NCBI GenBank assembly: GCA_021399435.1
Contig: JAJTUP010000018.1
Location: 806,001 to 870,000 of the forward strand
DNA length: 64,000 nucleotides
Source: Diaporthe sp. PMI_573
Lineage: Eukaryota > Ascomycota > Sordariomycetes > Diaporthales > Diaporthaceae
Direction: 5' to 3'
A program made the position numbers and the translations under genes. Below, in pieces: positions 55,044 through 64,000 of this stretch. How positions within the stretch are numbered: the stretch's first letter is position 1; each line of letters begins with the position of its first letter. The notes under the pieces are model-generated. The model did not search any database and had not been told where the DNA came from. It was given only the letters and a program-made list of their open reading frames with translations.

Positions 55044-55384
55044 CTATCGTTCCATTCCGAACTTCGCAAAGTCAGTACAATGATTTATGCAAACCTCTTG
55101 CAATACACCCACACAGTTGGGTGCCTTGCTTGGTAAGTATCCACAAAAAGTGCAGCGTGCTTGATGGAATTGGAATACGGACGAGTTTGTGATGCTGCCT
55201 TCCGCAGCCATTAATTCCGGAGCTGGTTCCCGGCCCGCGTCCGGAGGAGCACGTCATGTGGGCCCCCGCAATGTGGATCGCGCTCCGGCAACAAACTGAT
55301 AGAGTCCTCCCTCACCTTGTCTAAAACTACAACAAATTTGGTTAGTAGTTGTCGCAACACCAAGTCAGTCGTACCAAGATCACG
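55044..55384. promoter_or_regulatory. Upstream region of the C45 gene
   Basis: 341 bp between the repeat element and the ATG. A short ATG frame at 55080 (about 18 codons before a GTAAG) has no recognisable content and might be an upstream ORF if transcription starts in the repeat. Confidence 0.3.
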
Positions 55385-56628
55385 ATGCTCCAAATCCACT
55401 GCACAGGGAGCCCTCGGGAGGCAAGTCAACAACGGCGCCATCCTCTATCCTTCCTCTGCATCCGTCCTAACTTCCAAACCCACAGATAGGCCACTCCCAC
55501 GGCGCAGGTGCAAAGTCCCAGGTCCACGGCTCAATAGCCTTCTACACGACCCTGTTCCAGCAGAAATGCGACCTGGACTGGCCCGCCGTGACGCGCGAGG
55601 CGGAGAAATATGTCGCCCGCCTGGAGGTGACGTGCCCGCGCTACCTGGACGAGATGCGCGGCATCGCGGACGGCTCCGGGGTTGGGTTCCTGGACGTGCT
55701 GGCGCTCAATGTGCGCACTGAGATTATGTTTGGGCTTTTTACTGAGGCTGAGGGGGTGAGGGCTAAGGGGTCTGCGGTCACCACCAACGGCAACGGTGTT
55801 GTCAATGGCCGACAACAACGTCCGGCAGAGGGCGATGACTTCCCCAGCGACGGGTGCACAAGCCTGTCTTCTCACCCACTCTCTTCTTCTTCTTCAGGGG
55901 CCTCCTTCCTCGCGCAAAACTGGGACTGGCAGCCGTCCCAGGCCCCCAACCTAATCATCCTCCGCATCTCCGCAACACAGCCCGACATCCCAGACATAGC
56001 AATGGTGACCGAAGCCGGGATAATCGGCAAGATAGGCCTCAACAGTGCCGGGGTGGGTGTATGCCTAAACGCCATCCGAGCCAGGGGTCTCGACACCTCC
56101 AGGCTCCCCGTGCACCTCGCTTTACGCATAATCCTGGAGTCCAATTCGCGCGGGGAGGCGCTGAAGACCCTTAAGAAACTGGGCGGCGTGGCTGGGAGCG
56201 CGCATATCCTCGTCGCGGACCCTGAGTCAGCCGTGGGGTTGGAGTTTGCAGGGGGGCGGGAGGCTATCGGGGAGATTGGGCCGGATGCGAAGGGGAGGGT
56301 CGTCCATACCAATCACCTTGTGCTGGAGCACCCGGGCGTTGATGAGCCGGGGTGGTTGCCTGATTCTCAGGAGAGGCTTGTGCGGATGGGTGTGTTGACG
56401 GAGGGGGGTGGGGAGGCGCTTGTGGTTGGGGAAAAGGTTGATTTTACTAAGGTAATGGAGTTGTTTAAGGATGAGGACGGGTTTCCGTGTTCTATCAACC
56501 GGCTTCAGGTCAAGGAGGGTGATTCTCAGACACTGTTTACTATTGTTATGGATCTTGGGAGGAAGGAGGCGCTGGTCAAGGTTGGGAGGCCGACTGAGGG
56601 TGGGGAGGAGATTTATCTTGGATTTTGA
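55385..56628 (+). CDS. Peptidase C45 / isopenicillin-N acyltransferase-like protein
   Basis: Two exons, 55385-55420 and 55486-56628, giving 392 aa. The intron uses a GC donor (GAG then GCAAGT), with CCTAAC as branch and CACAG as acceptor. This join gives MLQIHCTGSPRE followed by IGHSHGAGAKSQVHGSIAFY, exactly the conserved N-terminus of the family. The Ntn-hydrolase nucleophile is Cys near residue 136 in SDGCTSL; in relatives, autocleavage before this Cys yields two subunits. Downstream marks are ASFLAQNWDWQ, TEAGIIGKIGLNSAGVGVCL and NAIRARG, and the C-terminus LFTIVMDLGRKEALVKVGRP. Penicillin acyltransferase of Penicillium is the best-known member, but homologues occur widely in fungi without penicillin genes and their substrates are unknown; no NRPS or IPNS is in this window. 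A Ser-rich insertion (SSHPLSSSSSG) directly follows the Cys motif. No peroxisomal tripeptide ends the protein (YLGF). Confidence 0.88.
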
Positions 56629-56818
56629 GATTTGTTTCGATTGTTCTCGTATAGATATGTGTGTACGATGGCTCGCATCTTCTTCTGAAGACAATATACG
56701 CTATAATGATGCATCTAGCCCAACCAGACCACCAAACACCAGGGATGCCTTGTTGTTATTCTGCCTTTTCCATTTTGAAATATTCCTTGAAGCGCATTCT
56801 CATACCCAATTACTGCCC

Positions 56819-58112
56819 TCAGTCCACCGAAGACTCATCATCATCCGCAACCCGCCTCCGATCAAACCAGTCCCGCTTGACGGGAGTCTCAAGCAGCGGC
56901 GAGATGATGGACATGGAGGCGTTGGTGTCGAGCATGCCCGAGTCGATGCACCACTCGAAGAAGGCGTCGCCGGCGTGGTTCATGTACTCGGCCAGGGCCA
57001 TGGTCTTGTACACGGTCAGGTAGTTGGGGGTAATATCCTCGGCCAGGACCTCCTTGAGCGTGATGGACGGGATCTCCCACCAGTCGGGTGTCACCTCTGT
57101 GGATACCAGGCGGCCCAGAAATGCGAAGTAGTTTACCCAGTGGCCCTCTGGGTCGGACATCTGGACTTCTGGGTCGTCTGATGTGGGTGTTTTGGTTAGC
57201 GAGTCGGAGAGAAGATGCGTGGCAGAGACAAGATACTTACACAGATCGTCCCATGCGGCGATCAGGGCGTCGTCGAGGGTGGGCAGGTCGGTCCACGGGG
57301 CATCATTTCCCTGTGCACAAAGTCAGCTCTCACGAGACCAGTGTCTTCGCACCATTACTAGATTCATAAGGTATATGAAAACAACTCACCTCCCATGTCC
57401 GCACCTCCATAGGCGGCAGGTGCACGAGCTCCTTGAGCAGCTCGACCAGCTTCTCCTGCGCGGGGTCGTCGTGTGGGATCCTCTTGCCCAGCTCGATGAA
57501 CATGGTCCAGACGTGCAGCAGGTACCCGGACAGGATCCGGTCCTCCATGAACTGGAACAGCGGGTCGAGAGGCAGATAAAAGCTCCAGTAGATGTCGTCG
57601 ATGCGGGCGGCGTACTCGGACGCCTTGACCCTGGCGACGCCCGGGTTCGTGGCCAGGCACTCGTGGAAGGTGGCGCACAGCGAGGAGCTCCACAGCGTCC
57701 CCGGCTCCTCGGTCAGGCACAGCCAGTGCAGGTATGACTCCCACGGCTTGAGCTCCGGGAGCGCGGGCTTCTTGTTGTCGGGCGCGCGGGCCGTGACGGG
57801 CGATTTCACCTCGATGATGGCGTCCTCGGTGGGTGCACGGAGGCTCTTGACCTTCTTGACCGGGTGTGCTGCGGCCGAGTGCTGGTCGACGGACGAAGGG
57901 GGCGTGCTGATGCCTGTTCCTGTCCTTGATGGTGTACCCGTTCCTGTTCCTGCTCCAGAGCCGGTCGAGAGGGACGCCTTGCGCACGCGGTGGCGTTGCG
58001 ATGTTGGGAGGCGCTCCTTTTGCAGCTTCAAGGGACCTGGCCCTGTCTTGAGCTTGAGAAGTCCTGCATCTGAAGGGGATGGCGGGCCGTGGAAGACTGT
58101 ATTATAACGCAT
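56819..58112 (-). CDS. DUF3632 family protein
   Basis: Three exons, 58112-57390, 57310-57241 and 57177-56819, giving 383 aa. The N-terminal 120 residues are disordered with a Gly/Thr/Ser repeat (STGSGAGTGTGTPSRTGTG). A helical domain follows: ASEYAARIDDIYWSFYLPLD, ILSGYLLHVWTMFIELGKRI, EKLVELLKELVHLPPMEVRT, then PWTDLPTLDDALIAAWDD, MSDPEGHWVNYFAFLGRLVS and TVYKTMALAEYMNHAGDAFF. This helical, Trp-rich pattern is that of the fungal DUF3632 proteins, which are abundant and of unknown function. No signal or membrane segment is seen. A strong G-quadruplex-type sequence lies about 215 bp upstream of the ATG. Confidence 0.78.
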
Positions 58113-59978
58113 CCTAAAGGAGTGAAAGGATGTGTTTAAATAAGGTAGGTAATAGTATGATCAGACCCCGTGAACTAATGCTGTGTGTCCTGCACGTTTG
58201 CTTTGGTTCGGTTCGGGAACTGAGACTGAGACTGTCGATGACCGGCAACGACGAACTTTTAATTACCCGGAGAAGCAAGTACACATACACGCACAAGAGA
58301 CCAGCTGACTTGTGCTTTGGGACAGGGAGGGGGAAGGGAGGGGGAAGGGGTGTGTGTACGAGTCGGTCCCGAGATGCATGTGGGAAAGTCAAGAAAGCGG
58401 CGCCCGGATGGTCTTAAATGGCAACACACGAGAGTGTTTCGAAGAAGGAAAATCGGGGCAAAAAAGAGATCTGAGGGAGATCTGAAGAGGAAACCCACAC
58501 GGTCTAGGCAACACTGCCCCCGGCACTTGCTCTACCCACGACGGCCTCAAAGACCACGGCCCGAGTCTGCAGCAGCTACTCTCAGCGAGACGGCGCGCGT
58601 ACGTCCGGGGGGAGGCACGGGGAACAAAGACAGGGGTATGTAAGCACACCACCAAACGGGGACCACTTGTAACCTGTTGCTTGTTTGGCAGCAGCATCGG
58701 GGGCGAGCCCATTGTGCCATCTCGTCGCTGGGCTTGCTCGAGGAGCGTGTTCGAGGGTGGGCCGTCCGCCCGCGGGCCCGGGCCTCGCCATGGGGAAGAC
58801 GACCAATACGATCGGGGCACTGGGCGGCGTCGGGCGTTTGATTTGCAGGCAGAGACGGCGCAGGGCGGCCGAGAAAGACGGCTACCGCCTCCTGTGGCGG
58901 CCCGGTTGGGGGCCGGAAGCGTCCGCTGGGACTGCGCTCAGCCAGTGTTTCTGTTACGCGGGCATTGTAGATCCGGCCTATAACTAGCATTGCGCTGTAA
59001 CCCGTGTCTCACCGTGGGCGCTGGCTCGACTGGTTTGATGTCGTCTTGAGCTGGCGAGGCCGAGCGATGAGGTGGACTGACTATTTGATGCGTCTGGGCT
59101 CACCACAGCCATTTGATGGGATATGGTGATGTCATCTGTCATCTCATACAACAACCCTGACCCTGAGACACTCATCTTAGTCAGGGGGGGGGGCATGAGG
59201 ATGTAAGCAATCCAAGTCACAGAGTACGATATGAACTCTGCAAACAGACGGAATTTGTTGTTGCCAATGATGCTTCAAAACAAAATGCAAAGAATGGAGA
59301 TCAAACCTTCAGCACCAGGACACCTCTCTTTTCATTTCTCACCGGTATTCCAACAATGTCAAGGGTGGGTGGCCTCGACCCGGGCAGTACTCTGGTACTT
59401 TTCCAGCCATGGAGCTCATCCTCATCCTTCGCATCCAGAAAACATCCGCCAACCTACATGACATGACACTCTTCTTATGCACGCCGCATCCTGCCGATAA
59501 GCTTAAAACTATAAATGCCGCCCCCGTGATCAAGGTGCATTCGGCACTCCCGAAAATAGGTCACGGGTTCCGTCGTGTTAGAACATTCACATGAGTTTAA
59601 AATGTCCTTGATTCCCCATGCTAAAAGATTAAAGTTTCATGTCCTTTGTAATCGACACTGGTGCACACTACACCGAATGGTGTACTCAGACTTGTCGTTG
59701 CAGGAGGTGCAGTTTCCCGGTGCATAAGGCCTTGATCGACAGATCTTGACCTGCCGTGCTGGTGGTGTTTCCAGACCGGGACCAACACCATTCCCGAGCA
59801 CGCCGAGTCTACCGTGCGTGGTCGAGCTTGGTCATTTTGTCACAAGTGCGAGTGACGTGACTGCCATTCCCGTAGAAACGAGCCAAGAGACCGGTCATTG
59901 CAGGGTGTCGCCTCGCGGAGGAAGACGGTCGTCATATCAACACAGCACCTGGCCTGACATGCACGCACGCACGCACGT
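58113..59978. other. Intergenic, 1.9 kb, G-rich motif and simple repeats
   Basis: Open frames on both strands around 58400-58990 are GC-driven and unconvincing. It contains a GCAC simple repeat at about 59960-59976 and the G-rich run listed separately. Confidence 0.5.
58325..58350 (+). other. G-quadruplex-type motif
   Basis: Five G runs of 3, 5, 3, 5 and 4 are separated by 1-2 base loops (A or AA) within 26 bp. It is located upstream of the DUF3632 gene on the strand opposite to its coding sense. By sequence it satisfies the standard four-run quadruplex pattern with very short loops. Confidence 0.7.
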
Positions 59979-60641
59979 TCACCGGTCCGCTCGCGATTCG
60001 TCACCCCCCGGCGTCAATTTGTAGCAATGGTGATAAACATCCGGATCCGTCTCCTTGAGCTTCGTCGTCGGGATCCTCGCGATGACCTCACACGTGAACG
60101 GCAGTCCCTCGATATCAAACCGCGAACCCGAGTAACTAAGCGAGATCCAGAAACCCCCTGGCGCAAGAAACCTCCCGACCGCGCGGCACATCCTCAGGAC
60201 CGCCTCCTCGCCGCCGCATGACACAGCATCGACGGTGCTCTTGTCGATGACAAGGTCGAACTTTTCTTCGTTGCTCTCCCCCAGCCCCAGGTCCACATCC
60301 AACCTCGTCGCGTCCGCAACAGCATACCCCATCCTCACGTCGCCGAACTGCGCCTCCTCGAGGGCCCTCCCGCGGTCCACGGCAAGCGGCTCGTAGTCGA
60401 CATTAAGCACACTCCCGATCCCGGCGGCCCGGAGGTAATTCTGCAGGTCGCTGGTGCCGGAGCCGACGTGGAGGATGCGAGGCGGGGAGGGGCAGCGAGA
60501 CTTTTGCTCTAGTAATTTTGAGAAGTCGGCGTCCGCCTCCAGGATGCGCATGAACTCGTCTGACGTCGCCAGCCACTCGAAGCGGGTCTCCGTGGCGAAG
60601 CGGTCGTGCCAGTATTCTTGCTTCTCAAAGTCAGCTGGCAT
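59979..60641 (-). CDS. Class I SAM-dependent methyltransferase (EEF1A-lysine methyltransferase-like)
   Basis: A single exon of 220 aa. It opens with PADFEKQEYWHDRFATETRF and EWLATSDEF, the entry motif of the METTL13/EFM-type group. Motif I is RILHVGSGTSDLQNYLRAAG (the canonical Gly-x-Gly is Gly-Ser-Gly), the acidic ribose-binding loop is VLNVDYEPLAV, and motif IV-like is DLVIDKSTVDAVSCG, where relatives have DKGTLDA. It ends with the strand FWISLSYSGSRFDIEG. Members methylate lysines or N-termini of translation factors in the cytosol; this one is shorter than METTL13 and may act on another protein. Confidence is high for fold and moderate for substrate. Confidence 0.85.
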   Translation of the reverse strand: MPADFEKQEYWHDRFATETRFEWLATSDEFMRILEADADFSKLLEQKSRCPSPPRILHVGSGTSDLQNYLRAAGIGSVLNVDYEPLAVDRGRALEEAQFGDVRMGYAVADATRLDVDLGLGESNEEKFDLVIDKSTVDAVSCGGEEAVLRMCRAVGRFLAPGGFWISLSYSGSRFDIEGLPFTCEVIARIPTTKLKETDPDVYHHCYKLTPGGDESRADR

Positions 60642-61226
60642 TGTTCGGAATATATGGGGAGAAATGGATGGGTGGAACGGGCGGGGGATATTGAGTGTTT
60701 AGGGTATGATTCCGAATCTGTTCGCAAGCCTTTCAAATGAATGTGTGAGCTGCATCGAGCAGAGTGAATGTGTCGGGCCTGTGTCTGACTGGTTATCATG
60801 ATGATTGATATCTGACAAGAAAATTTTGACTTACTCACCCTATTCAGGCGCCACTTTTACAAGCTTGGTAGAGTAAGGACCAACCCGGCTTACCTCACCA
60901 AAATCCGGATTTGAGAAGCTCGCATGTAGAGCCGCAGTCATCACGGGGAAAACACCTGAGAATATCACGCACTGACTGGCAAATCAAAAAGTGAGGTTGG
61001 AATCGATGAATATTCCAATAAAGTCTATATCAAAACCCATCAAAAATAGTATGCACATGAATATCTTTGGGGTTCCCAAAACTCGTCCATTTCCCGAGCA
61101 TCAAATCGCGTAAAGAGTCCGCGTTACATTAAAAACCAAACGCTATGCAGTTATTGTGTTTTTCAACCTCATGCCGAAGCCGAAAGGTGTCGACTGCTCT
61201 CCCCTATCTCATTCCCACGGCCCAAT
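60642..61226. other. Intergenic, AT-rich, nothing recognised
   Basis: Holds the promoter of the methyltransferase and the 3' flank of the PhiA gene. Confidence 0.45.
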
Positions 61227-61826
61227 TTAGTTGGCGGGGGTGAAGGTGTATGTGCAAGCAACGGGCTCGGTGGCGACCGATGTGCGGACGGCGATGCCGG
61301 TGCAGTTGGAGTTACCGCCGGGGGATGTGACACCAGCAGAGACCCAGACGCTGTAAGCACCGTCGATGGACGAGGGGCAAGCGATCAGGCTGGCACCGGC
61401 GAAGGTCAGGTCGCCGTACTGGTCGACGACCCAGCCCTTAGTCTCAGAGTTGCGGCCGGGGAGGTATCCGCCGGGCTGGGTGGAGTACTGCAGGACGCCC
61501 TGGCCCATGCCGGAGCGGTCGGTGTAGAGGGTCTGGGTGAGGTTGGCGGGCGTGTAGAGGCTCAGCTCGCCCTGGTTCAGGACAAAGGTGGCGTACTCCT
61601 GCTCGGCGCCGTTGGAGCAGGTGGCGCCCTGCTCCTCGACGTGGAGGGCGAGGCCGCCCTGCACGGCGGCGAAGGAGGCGTACTGCAGGTCCGAGCCGGA
61701 GCGGATGGAGAGCATGTTGAAGGGGGTTCCGTCGGGGACGGTGCTGTTTGTCTGGCGCATGCGCAGGGAGGGGGCGGCGGCGGCCGAGGCGACCAGGGTG
61801 GCGGCGGAGAGGACCTGGAACTTCAT
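61227..61826 (-). CDS. phiA: PhiA-like secreted cell wall protein
   Basis: A single exon of 199 aa starting at the ATG at 61826 (Kozak AAAATGA). The signal peptide is MKFQVLSAATLVASAAAAPS. The mature protein is beta-rich with the PhiA arrangement: FNMLSIRSGSDLQYASFAAV, a Cys in QGATCSNGAEQ, YATFVLNQGELSLYT, GWVVDQYGDLTFAGASLIAC, and a final SNCTGIAVRTSVATEPVACT. In Aspergillus this wall protein is needed for normal phialide and conidium formation; a similar surface role is likely here. Its leader carries repeated TTTGGTTTGGTTGGT (CA-rich on the coding strand), as often seen in highly expressed fungal genes. Confidence 0.82.
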   Translation of the reverse strand: MKFQVLSAATLVASAAAAPSLRMRQTNSTVPDGTPFNMLSIRSGSDLQYASFAAVQGGLALHVEEQGATCSNGAEQEYATFVLNQGELSLYTPANLTQTLYTDRSGMGQGVLQYSTQPGGYLPGRNSETKGWVVDQYGDLTFAGASLIACPSSIDGAYSVWVSAGVTSPGGNSNCTGIAVRTSVATEPVACTYTFTPAN

Positions 61827-61834
61827 TTTGATGG

Positions 61835-61911
61835 TTTGGTTTGGTTGGTTGGTTTGAAGCAAAAGCGACAGTCAAGCACGTAGGCTATTAGGTAGATTTG
61901 GTTTGGTTGGT
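61835..61911 (+). repeat. Duplicated GGTT-rich words in the PhiA leader
   Basis: The 15-mer TTTGGTTTGGTTGGT occurs at 61835-61849 and again at 61897-61911. On the coding strand these are ACCAACCAAACCAAA words within the first 85 bases upstream of the ATG. Confidence 0.75.
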
Positions 61912-63400
61912 AGGAGAGTTGAGTGAGAGATTGGATTGGTGAGTGATGGATGATAGTTTCGATCGACAACAAACAGACGGAAACAAGACGAACTCTTATA
62001 TGTAAATCTGTTTCTTGTCGATCTATAGAGAGTGTGGCTGGCTGGTCGGTACGGGAACATGCATGTGCGCATCAACTGAGGGAGCCCCTGAGCAGAGCCT
62101 CGGAACTGGGCACACAGAGCTGGCGACCTTGCATCTTCGCACTTCGCCTGACATCACGGTGGCGATCAGTGGACATCCACTGACAAACACTTTCTATGGG
62201 GCTACAACGCTGTGGCTAGGGCGAACACGAGCCAGCAGTGACAACAGACGAACCAAAACTGAGTGGGCGGAGCTCAACCACTGGCCAAGCGACCAAGCAG
62301 AGATGGAGAATGGCAAACCTTAGCACACAAGCGACTGTGATAGGACCGCGGGCTCGGCAGTGCACCCCGGGCCTCCGTGGCGATCCCCGAACCCTTTAAA
62401 AAATACTGTGTTTACCTACTATGACGATGTGACGATGGCTCCAGTGCTCAATATACGGTTGTTTCGGCTTGATGATCGTGGCAGCGGCTGGCTGCAGGAG
62501 AACCGGCCATATTCCCTGGAACTCGGAAGTGTTTCCCTGGGAGGGCAGGGCTTGCAGGGAACAAAAGCAGGGGAAAAGCAAGGGGAGACCGCCCAGTGGC
62601 CAGTTCTGCTAGTCAGCGAGATTGTGATGTGTCCCCAGAAAAACTTTGAGGGATATGCATATTCTGGACGAACATTCCCACCGCGTCCCCACTGTCCCAC
62701 CGCCCTTGCAGCCCAGGTCCAGTCGAGCTCGGTTGAGCCCCAACCTTCTCCTTTCCAGGCAAGCCTGGCAAGCTGGCAAGCTTTCCCGTCGCCCAAGTCC
62801 GCCTTAGCGAATGGGCGCGCGAGCTCGGTAAGACGGCCCCCAGTCGGGCCCGGTTTTCCTCGCCACGTCTCGGGCGAGTCAGGTCTGCACCTAGGGCTGT
62901 GCTTGCCGATCGGCAGTGCTCGAAATAGTTTGCCCAGGCCCTGCACCAGAGTCCAGAGGCAGCCACAGAGAATTCTGGTGACTTCTCGGGCCTCGGAGGG
63001 CACAACCGGCCCGGCCAGTGCTCGCTTTGGCGCAACGAAGCATCGCGTGAGCCGCGGTCGAACGTTCACACTCGGACACCCTACGGCCGAGCACGCGATC
63101 TTTCGTATAGGAGGCAAAAAAAGTATCGTGCTTAGCCATCTTGAACAAGCGCGTCTGTTACGCTGGACGGTGCCTTCACCATGACGTCCAGCAGGTTCTG
63201 CGCCTCGATCACTTTTGCCCCGGCATGTGACCCGGGACAAATACGGAGCCCGCCCATACGCATGACAGCATCCCAACAATTCGAGCGGCTCAGCTGCTCT
63301 GCCGAAGCTTCTTGATCTAGGATCTGGTTATGGCTCAATGCTGATATTACAGAGGGAAACATGACCGACAAGTTGATCTCAGCATGGGCATAGCAAGGCA
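61912..63400. other. Intergenic, no convincing gene
   Basis: Long overlapping frames at 62360-63280 exist on both strands with no domain, splice structure or biased composition. I treat them as chance openings of a GC-rich stretch. Confidence 0.45.
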
Positions 63401-64000
63401 TTGCATCAATACTTGTGGTATTCAGGCCACCACAGAAATAGAATAGAAGTGTTTCAGCCCTGCATTAAAGTTCCTGGCGAGATCCGTAACCTTACTCGAC
63501 ATCAATATCCACATACAATGCTTAGACGGCTCTTTATACCAATGCTTGGCTTGAACATGCACCCAATGCAGTTCCAACTTAACTCGTACAAGAACGATTA
63601 CCTGTTGATCAAAGGCGGGTACGAGATGGGAGCTTCTCCATTTCAGCACCTCTGGCTGATTCAATTCCTGGTAGATGGTACTAAAAATACTCTGCATGCT
63701 GTCGAAGTCGAGGCAGTGCGAGTGGTCTGTCTGAAGTCATGGCATCATGAGATCAACGTCTTCCCTCTCGGTAGGTTCCCAAATCACGAATGCTTCTCCG
63801 TATCAGCATCGTGAATGCCAATACGCCTCAACACCGGGCCTGCAAGTGACCTTGACTAATTACCTGAGGCAGCCTATCGATCGGCATACCAACATTCGCG
63901 CCCAGGTATGCACGACTCCACTTTCAACCGCAACCCAAAGCCCCATCAAAACCCACTTACCTTGACGATTGAGACCCACAAGAGTAGGGTTCTAGAAGGC
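63401..64000. other. Possible partial gene at the window edge, strand unresolved
   Basis: On the minus strand, strong splice-like signals (GTAAGTG near 63960, an ACAG acceptor near 63730, CAACAGGTAATC near 63600) frame a protein-like stretch (MQSIFSTIYQELNQPEVLKW). On the plus strand 63401-63814 is open (GYEMGASPFQHLWLIQFLVD). Both cannot be real, and neither is recognised. Confidence 0.2.

Noticed and set aside
62360..63280. Long frames on both strands in the last 2 kb
   Set aside because: Open simultaneously on both strands, no domain or splice pattern, and composition typical of chance openings.
1..64000. tRNA, rRNA and CRISPR features
   Set aside because: No B-box-like GGTTCGANTCC in a cloverleaf context, no rRNA sequence and no regularly spaced repeats were seen by eye; CRISPR is not expected in a fungus.

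Overview
The window is nuclear DNA of a filamentous ascomycete (Pezizomycotina). The evidence is fungal gene architecture (many 50-80 bp GT-AG introns with CTAAC/CTGAC-type branch sites) together with fungal-restricted families: a Clr5-ankyrin protein, a Pth11-like rhodopsin-domain protein, a CorA-like protein, a GPI-anchored GH72 transglycosylase, a PhiA-like wall protein, DUF3632 and an OTT_1508-like deaminase. I cannot fix the class or species. Gene models were assembled by hand from reading frames plus splice signals, and all listed exon sets close in phase unless stated otherwise.

Layout. 0-3 kb: a small unknown gene lying between two diverged direct repeats. 3-8.3 kb: a mitochondrial-looking DEAD-box-like protein that has lost its ATPase motifs, a SIMPL/DUF541 protein and a secreted S10 serine carboxypeptidase. 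9.6-13.8 kb: a large Clr5-ankyrin gene broken by an in-frame TGA and probably by frame changes near its end. 15-16.6 kb: a seven-exon rhodopsin-domain membrane protein. 18-28.4 kb: two divergently transcribed P450s (one with a CYP7/CYP8-like I helix), a CorA-like membrane protein and a DHA1-type MFS exporter. 28.8-37.5 kb: GH72 glucanosyltransferase, secreted flavin amine oxidase and a single-pass membrane protein. 38.9-46.4 kb: OTT_1508-like deaminase, a secreted Gly-rich protein with tiny exons, an unknown protein and a secreted Lys/Glu/Gln-rich protein. 47.3-49 kb: relics of a HET-domain gene and of a BBE-type FAD oxidase. 49.8-58.1 kb: intact secreted FAD oxidase, an SDR whose two exons do not join in frame, an unknown ORF, a C45 (isopenicillin-N-acyltransferase-like) gene with a GC-AG intron, and DUF3632. 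60-61.8 kb: a class I methyltransferase and PhiA. The last 2 kb contain no convincing gene.

No PKS, NRPS or terpene backbone gene is present, so the P450/MFS block and the FAD oxidase/SDR/C45 block are not a recognisable biosynthetic cluster by themselves. Many products are secreted or in the membrane (carboxypeptidase, GH72, amine oxidase, FAD oxidase, PhiA, two low-complexity secreted proteins). That fits an accessory, environment-facing region that is also losing genes.

The most unusual observation is a short dispersed element of about 85 bp, present three times (6.3, 37.6 and 55.0 kb). Each copy is oriented with, and lies upstream of, an unrelated gene. One copy is flanked by a 12-bp direct repeat and has imperfect inverted ends, as a miniature transposable element would.
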